DNA of 61,075 nt from Clostridiales bacterium GWD2_32_19 (GCA_001795385.1 MGOU01000025.1:1-61075), one strand, 5' to 3'. Positions 34,276 through 43,548 are shown, counted from the stretch's first letter. Notes: generated by a model from the letters alone, not told the origin. Numbers and translations: made by a program.

Positions 34276-35497
34276 ATTGTTTATGAACCAATTTTAAAGT
34301 GTCAAAAGCATATTGTTGCATGAGAGTATGCTTTGTTTGTGTTCTATATAAACTGTATATTAAATCAGTTATTTTTTTCTTGGCAACTTTCCCATCAAAG
34401 TAGGTTTTGTACACCTTATATCCGGCTTCGCCCATTGCCTTAGCTTTATTTTTGTTATTTAATATATATATCATTTTAAGAGCAAGTTCTTCGCTATTTC
34501 CTTGCTCGAAATGAAATCCGGTTTTTCCGTCCTGGACGATATCTTCTGGGTCTGCCGTGTTTGCAGCGATAACTGGCCTTTTATGAGCCATAGCCTCAAT
34601 ATTTGTTCTTCCAAATGATTCATAAAATGATGGTTGAATTAAGGCTGAACAGTCATTATAAAGTTTAGATACATTTTCTGTAGGTGGATTTATTGATACA
34701 TAATCATTTATTTCCAGCTCACTTATCTGATTACTAAGATTTTGTGATTCATAACCATTACCATATAAGTTTACATGCGTCTTTATTCCTTTATCTTTTA
34801 TAATCTTCACAGCATCTACAAGTATGTTGTTACCTTTTTTAGGATCAAATGAATTTAAACAAATAAAGTTATTGATAGCCTCATTATAAGGCATACTTAC
34901 AGAAGGCTCAAATGCATAGTTTTGTATAGTTATTACATTATTTTTATCTGTAATATGCTCAAATCTTTTTTCTGTCCAATTTGAATTCATAACAACTTTA
35001 CTGCTTAAATTTATTATTGTTCTATCAATAAATGATTGGTATGTGGCATCTATTTCAGGAATAAACGCAGGTTCGAGTACACCACATATCCATGATATAA
35101 TAGGCAAATTCAAGGTGAATGCTGCAATATGTGGTATGAAATTAGTTAAGGTATTTACAATAACTATATCTGCCTTAGCTTCTTTAAATAGATTTATAAA
35201 TGTCTTTGTGTCTTCTCTTATACTTTCACAAAATATATCAAACTCTTGTGCATTCTTTGGTGATTTGTATATATACCACGGATTAGGAGGAGTATATACC
35301 ACTTCATACCCACTTTTTTGTGCAATACTTGCCATTTTCCCATTTTCAAGTGCTGGTATCATCAAAATAGGATGTATATTATTGTTATTGAAAAGAGTAA
35401 TACCAAATTTTCTATAAAATAGCTCAGCCAAACTGAGAAGTGAACGTTCAGCACCATGCAAATGATGACTATGCGATACTAAAGCGACATTTATCAT
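34274..35497 (-). CDS. Family 4 glycosyltransferase
   Basis: 407 residues, GT-B fold. N-terminal MINVALVSHSHHLHGAERSL is typical of GT4. The C-terminal donor-binding domain has CLNSFDPKKGNNILVDAVKI, YGNGYESQNL, and the E-x7-E motif region IQPSFYESFGRTNIEAMAHKRPVIA-like around residues 285-310. A donor with an NDP group is expected. GGAGG precedes ATG 35497. It follows the 601-residue glycosyltransferase with only 3 nt between, so the two form an operon. Confidence 0.9.
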   Translation of the reverse strand: MINVALVSHSHHLHGAERSLLSLAELFYRKFGITLFNNNNIHPILMIPALENGKMASIAQKSGYEVVYTPPNPWYIYKSPKNAQEFDIFCESIREDTKTFINLFKEAKADIVIVNTLTNFIPHIAAFTLNLPIISWICGVLEPAFIPEIDATYQSFIDRTIINLSSKVVMNSNWTEKRFEHITDKNNVITIQNYAFEPSVSMPYNEAINNFICLNSFDPKKGNNILVDAVKIIKDKGIKTHVNLYGNGYESQNLSNQISELEINDYVSINPPTENVSKLYNDCSALIQPSFYESFGRTNIEAMAHKRPVIAANTADPEDIVQDGKTGFHFEQGNSEELALKMIYILNNKNKAKAMGEAGYKVYKTYFDGKVAKKKITDLIYSLYRTQTKHTLMQQYAFDTLKLVHKQ

Positions 35498-35500
35498 TTT

Positions 35501-37306
35501 TCATTCCTCCTTTACCCTCTCTCTTTGTTTTATTACTTTATCTATCATCTTGCAAAACTTTTTTATTACTTTCTCCGTTGAATATCGTTTTTTTACATTG
35601 CTATGGCATTGGTTTTTTATTTTTGAGAGCAGATTTTTATTATTAATAAGTAAAGTGATTTTTTCTTCCCATGCGGATACGGTATTATCAGGCACGAGTA
35701 ATCCATCAATGCCATCTTTAACAACTTCATTATATGGATACATATCTGTATAAATTCCCGCAGCTTTTATTGCTCCTATTTCTAGATATTTATTAGGGCA
35801 CTTAGACATGGCACTTCTATTGTTAATTAAAGGTGCAAGCAACACATCTGGAGTTAAGTCTTTTATAGTTTTGCAATATATTTGATATGGCATATGTTCT
35901 ATCGTAATAATGTCAATCCCTTCAAATAATGACCTTTGCCTCTCACTCAAACCTCCAAACAATAAAACCCTAACGTTATCATATTTACGTGCAACATTTG
36001 ATAAGGCTGCAAAAGCAACATCGTCGTGTCTTAAAGAACCTGCATAGCCTATAAGCATCTTATCATTTGGGTTATTCTTACGAAATTTCGTTTTGCTATC
36101 CATATAAAAATCTAGATTTATATTTAATGGAAAAAGTATTGTGTTTTTGTTGTATATACTTATATCATCACAAAGAAATTTATTATAAGTTATTACGAAA
36201 TCGCATATTTTTATAGCTTCTATAAAAGTATCATATTGCGGGTTACCTTTAACGAATAGTTGTCCATAAACTTCTTTTAAATCTTCAGCTATACTTAGCC
36301 AATTATCGTCAATCATATACAAAGTTCCAATATTGTCTTTCTTGCATTTGTTAATAATCTCCAATATATTAGTGTTTCTACTCCGTACAATTATTACTAA
36401 ATCTGAACCTTCAACATCGTGAGGAGCTGATATATCATCTAAAAGCATTTTATATGTAGCAAATCCTTTACCATATAATTTATCTAAATAATTTAGAAAT
36501 GCTAATTGACTATGATGATATTCCCAATAACCTCCTATAATAGTTATTTTATAGCCTCTCAAATCTTTATAAAAACTTTTTTCCGTATTTTTATTTTGTG
36601 TATAAGGTACTTTCCTGTTTCTTAACACATATCGATGTACAATATCATTATTAAAATCAAAGCTTTCTTTAAAAGGATACTCCTTTAAGTTAATAATATT
36701 GTTTTTCACTTCCGTACCAATTATTGTGAAAGTAAAATATCTTGCTAGTCTAAGTATCCATTCCCAATCGAAATCTTTTTGCAGAAGATTTGACTCATCA
36801 AATTCACCTATCATTTTCCATGCTTCCTTAGATATAATAAGGTTACTTAATGCGAATAGCCTTGTACACTGTGACCATCCATAAATTAATGACTGATTTA
36901 TGGGCATAGGAATTTTATACTGTGTTTGACTATTTATTGCATATACATAAGAGTCTTCCATAGGATTCTTGGCAAATTCTTGTATACGATTTTCAAGATA
37001 ACAACCCGCCCATAAAAATGATAAATATGGAGTGCTTACATGTTTAAAAGCTATATTTAGTAGTTTTGCTGGTACATTTCTTTCCTCTTCAAATCTAATA
37101 AATTCTATATATTTAAATTGTGTTTTCAAATTTTGTATTAGTGAAGAGTCAGATAAATATATTCCCTCTGTTACCACAATAAGCATAATATTATCTTTTA
37201 CTATGCTCAAACTTTCTATAGTTTTCATAAGCATCTCTTCTGTTTCTAATGCTTTACCAAAGCATGCTAATATAACCGTTAATTTTATATTTTCATTTTC
37301 AATCAT
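35501..37306 (-). CDS. Two-domain glycosyltransferase (GT2-like plus GT4-like)
   Basis: 601 residues. The N-terminal ~230 residues look like GT2 (TVILACFGKALETEEMLMKT, FLWAGCYLENRIQEFAKN). Residues 255-601 form a GT-B half: YKITIIGGYWEYHHSQLAFL, MLIGYAGSLRHDDVAFAALS, LAPLINNRSAMSKCPNKYLE and AWEEKITLLINNKNLLSKIK. Such two-part enzymes add more than one sugar to a surface glycan or glycoprotein. AGGAGG precedes ATG 37306. First gene of a two-gene operon with the GT4 gene. Confidence 0.85.
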   Translation of the reverse strand: MIENENIKLTVILACFGKALETEEMLMKTIESLSIVKDNIMLIVVTEGIYLSDSSLIQNLKTQFKYIEFIRFEEERNVPAKLLNIAFKHVSTPYLSFLWAGCYLENRIQEFAKNPMEDSYVYAINSQTQYKIPMPINQSLIYGWSQCTRLFALSNLIISKEAWKMIGEFDESNLLQKDFDWEWILRLARYFTFTIIGTEVKNNIINLKEYPFKESFDFNNDIVHRYVLRNRKVPYTQNKNTEKSFYKDLRGYKITIIGGYWEYHHSQLAFLNYLDKLYGKGFATYKMLLDDISAPHDVEGSDLVIIVRSRNTNILEIINKCKKDNIGTLYMIDDNWLSIAEDLKEVYGQLFVKGNPQYDTFIEAIKICDFVITYNKFLCDDISIYNKNTILFPLNINLDFYMDSKTKFRKNNPNDKMLIGYAGSLRHDDVAFAALSNVARKYDNVRVLLFGGLSERQRSLFEGIDIITIEHMPYQIYCKTIKDLTPDVLLAPLINNRSAMSKCPNKYLEIGAIKAAGIYTDMYPYNEVVKDGIDGLLVPDNTVSAWEEKITLLINNKNLLSKIKNQCHSNVKKRYSTEKVIKKFCKMIDKVIKQRERVKEE

Positions 37307-37439
37307 TCCAATCCTCCTGTCACGCCTTTCTTTTTACCTTCTATATTATTATATTTAAAAATTTCAAGAACAGTGACAAGCATGCAAATAAAAACATGTA
37401 TATTTTTCCCTAGATATTATTTGCAGAGAACTATCCTAA

Positions 37440-38042
37440 AAACCTAAGTCAGATATTATCAAATACAGCTCCAAGTTATTATATAGAGCCCAATTCAAGA
37501 ATACTACCTATATTAAGTGTATAGTTTCAAATATAAAAGTTTTTGCTAATGGTAATAAACTTCTAGAAGCAGGTGTGGGAGCTGGAGAAATGATATCAGT
37601 TGCAAAAGAAATGCTATTTGATGTTACAGGTCTAGACATAAGACCTATATACGCCCAAAAGGTATCGGAAAGGTTTAATGTTCCGGTGTATGCCTCAGAT
37701 ATTATGCAACTTGAGACCGAAGAACAATTCGATGTTGTAGTATTAGGTGATATCATTGAGCATATTCAAAATCCTGTAGCGATGTTAAAGAAATGCTACA
37801 ACTTATTAAATGAAAACGGTGTTATATGGATTTCTACTCCTAACTTTGAAAGTGCGTTTTCTTATATTATGAAAGATAAAGATCCTATGTGGCGAGTATG
37901 TGAACATTTAAATTATTTTTCATATGATTCTCTAAAAAAGGTATTAGGTAATATTGGTTTCGAGGTCAAAGATTATAAAATATCACAACATTATAATGGT
38001 TCTATGGAAATAACCGCAATAAAAAAGCTTGAATTTTTGTAA
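37440..38042 (+). pseudogene. Decayed class I SAM-dependent methyltransferase
   Basis: The open frame runs from a stop at 37437 to 38042 but has no start codon with a ribosome binding site. The first possible start, GTG 37575, falls inside SAM motif I (NKLLEAGVGAGEMISVAKEM), which would lose its first strand. The later motifs are intact: VTGLDIRPIYA, DVVVLGDIIEHIQNPVAML and GVIWISTPNFES. In another frame upstream (about 37418-37521) a plausible N-terminal piece, SYYIEPNSRILPILSV, ends in a stop, so a frameshift near 37510 is likely. It lies between glycosyltransferase genes and a strong terminator and may once have modified a sugar. Confidence 0.6.
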
Positions 38043-38064
38043 TACAAAGATTCAAGCTTTTTTT
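38021..38064. terminator. Bidirectional terminator
   Basis: AAAAAAGCTTGAAT paired with ATTCAAGCTTTTTT around about 16 nt; overlaps the end of the methyltransferase remnant and faces the GNAT gene end at 38089. Confidence 0.8.
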
Positions 38065-38088
38065 GTAAATATATATGATGACTATATT

Positions 38089-38493
38089 TTATATACAAGC
38101 TAATTCTATATTAACTTTGAAACTTGGATTTATTTTATAGTATATATTCTCTTCACCTTTTTCAAAATTATTATTCAACGCAACTTTTTGACTTGCCATA
38201 TTTCCATTTTCTATTTTAAGTTCAATTGTCTTAATATCAGAATTATCAAATATGTCTTTAGATAATATTTGTAATCCCAATGTCGCAAGCCCTTTTCCTC
38301 TATATTTCTTATCAGTTATATATTCGACAGTACATTTACTTTCATCTTTCTTTATAGTCGCCCAAAACTTCGAGATGATTCTATCTTCAAATTCAAATAC
38401 ATAGTTCTTATAAACCTTATCTCCTGACTCTTTGTAATACATTTCTTTTAATTTTAGTGTATCAATTTCTACTTTTATGTCTTTTAAGGACAT
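38089..38493 (-). CDS. GNAT-family acetyltransferase
   Basis: 134 residues. The acetyl-CoA motif YRGKGLATLGLQILSK (near 78-93) and the C-terminal NMASQKVALNNNFEKGEE are typical of GNAT proteins. The protein is a little short and the substrate is unknown. GAGGTGAGAGA precedes ATG 38493. It lies 56 nt from the MORN gene on the same strand; no functional link is known. Confidence 0.8.
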   Translation of the reverse strand: MSLKDIKVEIDTLKLKEMYYKESGDKVYKNYVFEFEDRIISKFWATIKKDESKCTVEYITDKKYRGKGLATLGLQILSKDIFDNSDIKTIELKIENGNMASQKVALNNNFEKGEENIYYKINPSFKVNIELACI

Positions 38494-38548
38494 TCTCTCA
38501 CCTCGTATTTTATCTGCTACAAATGCTTAATACTTAATAAGAGGCATC

Positions 38549-38923
38549 TTATACTCTATTATTATTCTCAAATTTCCCCTGATACGTTACTTCTCCAGTA
38601 ACCATACTATATTCTCTGCCGTAACCATGTCTATTATCATCAGAAAATTCACCTTCATATATTACTTTACCATCTTGTGTAAACAGTTTTCCTACCCCAT
38701 GTCTCTTATTGTCACAGAACTCTCCTTGATATGCAATCTTGCCATCAGTATAAAATATTTTTCCTACACCATGAAATTTGTTTTCCTTATACTCACCTTC
38801 GTATGAAGCATTACCATTTTCATAAAACGATTTACCTTTTCCATGGTATACATTGTCATCATTAACTTCACCCAAATATCTTATTTTTCCGCTTTCATAA
38901 TGCAATTCTTTTAAATCTGACAT
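38549..38923 (-). CDS. MORN-repeat protein
   Basis: 124 residues made of about four MORN repeats of 23 residues: GEVNDDNVYHGKGKSFYENG, GEYKENKFHGVGKIFYTDGK, GEFCDNKRHGVGKLFTQDGK and GEFSDDNRHGYGREYS. Bacterial MORN proteins are usually of unknown role; the repeats can bind lipid or protein. No signal peptide is visible. AGGGGGT-type site before ATG 38923. Transcribed with or before the GNAT gene. Confidence 0.85.
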   Translation of the reverse strand: MSDLKELHYESGKIRYLGEVNDDNVYHGKGKSFYENGNASYEGEYKENKFHGVGKIFYTDGKIAYQGEFCDNKRHGVGKLFTQDGKVIYEGEFSDDNRHGYGREYSMVTGEVTYQGKFENNNRV

Positions 38924-39086
38924 CTATCATACCCCCACCATATCAATTTTTACTGACTATCAACGAATTTAATTTTAACCTGAATAGCCTTATTCTTGAT
39001 TGCTAATTATACATTATTATATTAAAATTGTAAAGAAGTATTTTCCTCTTTCTAATTGAAATGCATCAACACTATATATAGCTAAT

Positions 39087-40181
39087 CTATTTTATAACTT
39101 TTGCAAGCATATCAGCAAATGGCTCCATTGCATTTTTTGCTTCTTCTAATGTATTATTTTGGGCACCTACTTCAACAAGTAGCGATTTAGGCTTCATAAA
39201 TAAGCTATATCTATATGGTTTAATTAATATCTTTCTCATTAAATTTGGATATATTTCATTTGCTTGTAGCTGCATTTGCAAACTAAATGACATATTTTCA
39301 GAAATAAAGTTATTAGCCAAATTATTAATTTTTTCCATCTTTCCATTAGTAATCTTCTCACATATACCATTTACGAACATTAGTTTTGCTGTTCTCTTTT
39401 TATTTACTTCTGTTACAAGTTTCAGATTATCTGGGATACCATCTCTATGTATATCTATAACTATCTCTATTTGTGGATTAGATTTTAATAGTTTCTGTAT
39501 TTTTTCACTAGCTCTTGTGTAACTACCATCTCTTTTTAATTTTCCATTAACTACATCATATTTACCTTTGTCATGAATTGCTCTTATTTTATATTTTTTA
39601 TATAAAACTTCTGCTAGTTTATTACCTACACCTATAATACTATCTTCTTCCTTTCCTACTTTACTATCTATAAATGTTTCTTGGGAATGAGTATGAAATA
39701 TTAATATCTTAGGTTTTTCATCATTAACATTCACTTTTAAACTTTTACTTGATAACTCATTTAACTTCATATCTTGTGCATTAACAGAAACACTGCTTTC
39801 AAATACATATAGGCTTCTGACTATCTTTTCTAAATCTTTTAAATCAGTATGAACTGGTAATTTCGATATAATTTGTTCGGTACTATCAGTCTTATTTGCT
39901 TCTAACTGGTCTTGTTTTATTTGATATTCCTCATTCTCCTGCACCTCGTTAATACTGTTTTTAGGTAAGATTACATCAGTGCTATTTACTCCATAATGTT
40001 TCATCACATCCACTGTCTTTACAGCAACTTTTCCTGCTCCTTGTATATAACTTCCTACATTTCTTATGTCTGGCACATAATTAAAATTATATATCATTTT
40101 TACTAAAGTAAGCCCTATTGCAATAGAAAAAAATATCACACAAAAAATTGTGAATTTGTATATATGCCAACTAATGTTCAT
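39087..40181 (-). CDS. spoIIP: Stage II sporulation protein P, peptidoglycan hydrolase
   Basis: 364 residues. N-terminal membrane anchor (YKFTIFCVIFFSIAIGLTLV, about 8-28), then a linker and the amidase/endopeptidase domain: KILIFHTHSQETFIDS (zinc/active His pair), IEIVIDIHRDGIPDN and SLLVEVGAQNNTLEEA near the C-terminus. With SpoIID it degrades septal peptidoglycan during engulfment. ATG 40181 has no site of its own; AGGAGGG (40212-40206) is 6 nt before an in-frame CTG at 40199, which would add six residues. It follows gpr, its usual partner. Confidence 0.95.
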   Translation of the reverse strand: MNISWHIYKFTIFCVIFFSIAIGLTLVKMIYNFNYVPDIRNVGSYIQGAGKVAVKTVDVMKHYGVNSTDVILPKNSINEVQENEEYQIKQDQLEANKTDSTEQIISKLPVHTDLKDLEKIVRSLYVFESSVSVNAQDMKLNELSSKSLKVNVNDEKPKILIFHTHSQETFIDSKVGKEEDSIIGVGNKLAEVLYKKYKIRAIHDKGKYDVVNGKLKRDGSYTRASEKIQKLLKSNPQIEIVIDIHRDGIPDNLKLVTEVNKKRTAKLMFVNGICEKITNGKMEKINNLANNFISENMSFSLQMQLQANEIYPNLMRKILIKPYRYSLFMKPKSLLVEVGAQNNTLEEAKNAMEPFADMLAKVIK

Positions 40182-40265
40182 GTTATTATACTTTATCAGA
40201 TTTATCCCTCCTGTCTTCTTTAGTGAAAGTCTTTATATCATTATATTGTAGACAGGCTGGAAATA

Positions 40266-41228
40266 TTACAAATATTCTCTTACATCTTCTATACTAACCC
40301 CGTGATGTGCATATATATTAATAGAATCCGATATTATATTTCTCAATCTTTTTATTACCATATCCTCTTCCTTTGGTGTAACACATAGATTTTGGAAGTC
40401 TGTTAATAACAGTTCATTTATTATTTTGTGTTTTTCTTCCTCTGGTATACTAAGCTTATTTGAGCCATTTAAAACTTTATTTACATTATCGATAACATCA
40501 CTAACTAATGTCACCGCATTTACTACAGTTGGTACTCCTATAGCTATTACTGGCACGCCTACCGTATCCTTATTTATTTCTTTTCTTGCATTACCTACCC
40601 CAGAACCTGGATGTATTCCTGTGTCTGTTATCTGTATAGTTGTGTTTAGCCTTCCCACATTTCTAGCTGCAAGAGAATCAATTACTATTAACAAATCTGG
40701 CTCTGTCTTCTCAACTATACTCTTTACTAATTCACTTGTCTCCATACCTGTAATACCCATAACCCCTGGAATAAAGGCACTTACACACCCAAATGTTTTA
40801 CTAATTTCATCTTTCATATAATCATACAAATGCCTTGTGACTATTGTTTTCGACACAACCTTTGGACCTAGTGAATCGGCTGTTACATTCCAATTCCCTA
40901 ACCCTGCTACAAAAACCTTTTTATCTTTTTTCATGTCAAAAAGTTGTTTCAGCTCAACAGAAATAATTTTTGATATCTTTTTATGCATATCAGATTCATT
41001 CTCTTTTATTAGGTCAGATTCAATCGTAATGTAGTTCCCTATAGGCTTACTCATATTTTTGCTACCTACTTCATTAAATATATTAACTCTTGTAACCTTA
41101 ATACTTTTATTCTCCTTCTCCTCTATTTCAACTTTTACTCCCTCTATTTCTACATCTTTTTTATCGCTTACCATCTCTTTTGTTTCAATGGCAAGGTCTG
41201 TTTGTATTTTATATTTATCTAGATTCAT
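40266..41228 (-). CDS. gpr: Germination protease GPR
   Basis: 320 residues. Aspartic-type endopeptidase that degrades small acid-soluble spore proteins when spores germinate. The N-terminus YKIQTDLAIETKEM contains the autoprocessing region, and VFVAGLGNWNVTADSLGPKV, HLYDYMKDEI, PGVMGITGMETSELVKSIVE and VIDSLAARNVGRLNTTIQIT are family landmarks, with the active-site Asp in VIDS. The length is normal. GGAGG precedes ATG 41228. In Bacillus it is under sigma-F/G; a fitting promoter lies at 41259-41287. It is followed by spoIIP with an 84-nt gap. Confidence 0.97.
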   Translation of the reverse strand: MNLDKYKIQTDLAIETKEMVSDKKDVEIEGVKVEIEEKENKSIKVTRVNIFNEVGSKNMSKPIGNYITIESDLIKENESDMHKKISKIISVELKQLFDMKKDKKVFVAGLGNWNVTADSLGPKVVSKTIVTRHLYDYMKDEISKTFGCVSAFIPGVMGITGMETSELVKSIVEKTEPDLLIVIDSLAARNVGRLNTTIQITDTGIHPGSGVGNARKEINKDTVGVPVIAIGVPTVVNAVTLVSDVIDNVNKVLNGSNKLSIPEEEKHKIINELLLTDFQNLCVTPKEEDMVIKRLRNIISDSINIYAHHGVSIEDVREYL

Positions 41229-41258
41229 ATTTTATACCTCCATTTTATTTCTCATTTC

Positions 41259-41287
41259 TATTTTTCTCATCTTTTTTCCATTTATGC
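41259..41287 (-). promoter_or_regulatory. Candidate forespore (sigma-F/G) promoter of gpr
   Basis: On the minus strand GCATA (41287-41283), a 14-nt spacer and GAGAAAAATA (41268-41259), close to the sigma-F/G pattern with one -10 mismatch. It stands back to back with the rpsT promoter. Confidence 0.35.
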
Positions 41288-41288
41288 A

Positions 41289-41317
41289 TTGACAATTGCC
41301 AAAAAATATATTAAAAT
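41289..41317 (+). promoter_or_regulatory. Sigma-A-type promoter of rpsT
   Basis: Perfect TTGACA (41289-41294), 17-nt spacer, TAAAAT (41312-41317); leader about 58 nt. Confidence 0.8.
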
Positions 41318-41380
41318 AGGGACATCGACTTTGTATGAAAATACCGTCATTTAAATAAATCTTTAAGGAGGTCATGAAAC

Positions 41381-41647
41381 GTGGCTAATATAAAATCAGC
41401 GAAAAAAAGAATCAAAATTATTGCAAGACAAACTTTAGAGAATAAGATAGTTAAATCTCAAGTTAAAATGGCTATTAAAAAAGTTACAGCAGCTACTATG
41501 TCAAAAGATAAAACAGCAGCAAATGAAGCTTTTACAAATGCTATGTCAACAATCAGTAAAGCTCGTACTAAAGGCGTTTTCCACAAGAAAACTGCTGCAA
41601 GAAAAATATCTCGTTTAGCAAAAAGAGTAAATAAAATAGAAGCATAA
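41381..41647 (+). CDS. rpsT: 30S ribosomal protein S20
   Basis: 88 residues, very basic and helical: ANIKSAKKRIKIIARQTLEN, SQVKMAIKKVTAA, GVFHKKTAARKISRLAKRVN. It binds 16S rRNA early in 30S assembly. AAGGAGG precedes a GTG/ATG-type start at 41381. It is divergent from gpr, a common arrangement in endospore formers, and has its own promoter and terminator. Confidence 0.97.
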   Translation: MANIKSAKKRIKIIARQTLENKIVKSQVKMAIKKVTAATMSKDKTAANEAFTNAMSTISKARTKGVFHKKTAARKISRLAKRVNKIEA

Positions 41648-41680
41648 AAAAAGTGGTGCAGATTGCACCTTTTTTTTTTA
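41646..41680 (+). terminator. Intrinsic terminator of rpsT
   Basis: GGTGCA-GAT-TGCACC stem extended by A/T pairs with a 2-nt bulge, followed by nine T. Confidence 0.85.
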
Positions 41681-41707
41681 TGCTTCTATTTTATTTGTAA
41701 ATTTGTT

Positions 41708-41911
41708 TTAACTAAGAGAATCATCTTCTAATTCTATTTCAGACATTGTTATCTCGTCCATCAACCTTCTATAAAGTTTTTCTAATGTTTCCTTTCCTTC
41801 TTCATTCTCTAATTCTTCTTTTTGTTCTGCAGTAACAGCTCGTCTACTACCATTACTTAACACTACTAAATACAAGTCTTTATCTGAATACCTAGCTGAA
41901 CTGTTTCCCAT
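41708..41911 (-). CDS. Small acidic protein of unknown function
   Basis: 67 residues: MGNSSARYSDKDLYLVVLSN, then GSRRAVTAEQKEEL and an acidic helical C-terminus ending MSEIELEDDSLS. No membrane segment, no Cys. AGGTGACGAC precedes ATG 41911. It follows hisS by 27 nt on the same strand and ends at the rpsT terminator, so it is probably the last gene of a hisS operon. No family is recognised. Confidence 0.6.
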   Translation of the reverse strand: MGNSSARYSDKDLYLVVLSNGSRRAVTAEQKEELENEEGKETLEKLYRRLMDEITMSEIELEDDSLS

Positions 41912-41938
41912 ATGTCGTCACCTCATAGGTCTTTTTCT

Positions 41939-43183
41939 TTAATTATATATCGTTTGTAAAATTTTGTCAAGTGTTATCTCTTTTTCTTCTCCTGTGTTCA
42001 TGTTTTTCAGTTTAACTATACCCGTTTCTATTTCAGTATCACCAACAATAACAACATGTTTTGCGCCTATTTTATCTGCATATTTCATTTGTGCCTTAAC
42101 ACTTCTGTTTAGATGCTCTACTTCAACTGTTATGTTGTTGTCTCTTAAATGACTCGCCAATATTTGTACTTCTTCGCAAGCTTTGTCTCCTATGTAGCCA
42201 ATAAAGATGTCTATATCGTTCTCTATTGTCGGTAGCGTATTTTCTTCCGTTAAAGCTAGTATTAATCGTTCTACACCCACACCAAATCCAACAGCAGGTA
42301 TGCTCTTACCACCTATTTCTTCAACCAAATTATCATATCTTCCTCCACCACAAATAGTACTACCTCGTCTATCTATAAATTCAAATACCGTTTTCGTGTA
42401 ATAATCTTGACCTCTAACAATATCTTTATCTATTTCATATGGTATGTTTTGTACTTCTAAAAGTCTTTTCAGCTTCTCAAAATGTTCTTTGCACTCGTCA
42501 TCTAAATAGTCAAGTATCCTAGGGGCGCCATTTGCAATATCTTTGCATTGTTTATTTTTGCAATCAATTACTCTCATAGGATTTTTATACATTCTCTCAC
42601 GACAAGTATCACATAAATGCTCTTTATTTTCTTCCAAGTATTTTATAAATTTTTCATTATATTCTCGTCTGCAGCTTTTACATCCTATACTGTTTATATG
42701 TAACTTTACATCTGGTAATTTTAGTTTGCTAAACAACTTTATAAGCAGCGTTATAACTTCCACATCTGCTGTAGGTAGAGTGGAACCAAAATATTCGACT
42801 CCAAACTGATGATGTTGTCTCAGCCTACCAGACTGAGGCTTCTCATACCTAAACATAGGCATTATATAAAACATTTTAGTTGGTTGAATATTTGCATACA
42901 TATTATTCTGAATAAAAGCCCTAACCGCTACAGCAGTTCCTTCTGGCTTTAATGTTATACTCCTATCACCTTTATCCATAAATGTATACATTTCTTTTTG
43001 AACAATGTCAGTAGTGTCTCCTACCCCTCTCTCAAATAGTTCAGTATACTCAAAAACTGGTGTATCTATTTCCTTTATATTAAATAACCTACACAGCTCT
43101 CTTTCAATATTCTCTATATATCTTCTTACCTCTATATCGTTACCGAACCAATCCTTCGTCCCTCGTGGTAATTGTATCTCCAT
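41939..43183 (-). CDS. hisS: Histidyl-tRNA synthetase
   Basis: 414 residues, class II synthetase charging tRNA-His. Motif 1 region EYTELFERGVGDTTDIV, motif 2 FRYEKPQSGRLRQHHQFGVE, His-specific GGGRYDNLVEEIGG, motif 3 AVGFGVGVERLI and the C-terminal anticodon-binding domain (about 325-414) are complete. A Cys-rich insert near 180-200 (CKSCRREY, CDTCRERM, CKNKQC) suggests a zinc site, as in some Clostridia. AAAGGAG precedes ATG 43183. No T-box leader is visible upstream. Confidence 0.97.
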   Translation of the reverse strand: MEIQLPRGTKDWFGNDIEVRRYIENIERELCRLFNIKEIDTPVFEYTELFERGVGDTTDIVQKEMYTFMDKGDRSITLKPEGTAVAVRAFIQNNMYANIQPTKMFYIMPMFRYEKPQSGRLRQHHQFGVEYFGSTLPTADVEVITLLIKLFSKLKLPDVKLHINSIGCKSCRREYNEKFIKYLEENKEHLCDTCRERMYKNPMRVIDCKNKQCKDIANGAPRILDYLDDECKEHFEKLKRLLEVQNIPYEIDKDIVRGQDYYTKTVFEFIDRRGSTICGGGRYDNLVEEIGGKSIPAVGFGVGVERLILALTEENTLPTIENDIDIFIGYIGDKACEEVQILASHLRDNNITVEVEHLNRSVKAQMKYADKIGAKHVVIVGDTEIETGIVKLKNMNTGEEKEITLDKILQTIYN

Positions 43184-43244
43184 ATTTTTCTCTCCTTTAC
43201 AGATTCAATTTCGCTTATTTTTACTTAACTTAATTTTTTACTCT

Positions 43245-43478
43245 TTAATACTCTTTTTTAATATCTTCTATCTTTAATCCTATTGTATTATTCCCTTGTC
43301 GGAATTCTTTGCAATCGTACTTAGGATTATATAATCCTAAATAGAACCCACCTTCACTTTGGAAATCTGCCCATCTATTTTCATTTCTGTTAGTAATTTT
43401 TAGTTCTAACAACTCTTCATAAAACTTTATAGACTTATCCATATCTGTTACACTAACATATATATGATCCAATTTCAT
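43245..43478 (-). pseudogene. Truncated VOC/glyoxalase-fold protein
   Basis: 77 residues: MKLDHIYVSVTDMDKSIKFY, LELKITNRNENRWADFQSEG and GLYNPKYDCKEFRQGNN, a typical vicinal-oxygen-chelate first half. It stops after IEDIKKEY where family members continue for about 40-50 more residues, and no other frame downstream holds the missing part. The ribosome binding site AAAAAGGAG before ATG 43478 is good, so a short protein may still be made. Lies between asnS and hisS on the same strand. Confidence 0.6.
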
Positions 43479-43548
43479 CTTATAAACTCCTTTTTACTTT
43501 TATCATATGTGTTTTAATAATTATTTTTATAATTTACTAATCACCTAT

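Noticed and set aside
37575-38042. Intact methyltransferase from GTG 37575
   Set aside because: This start cuts off the first strand of SAM motif I and has no ribosome binding site; a broken gene is more likely.
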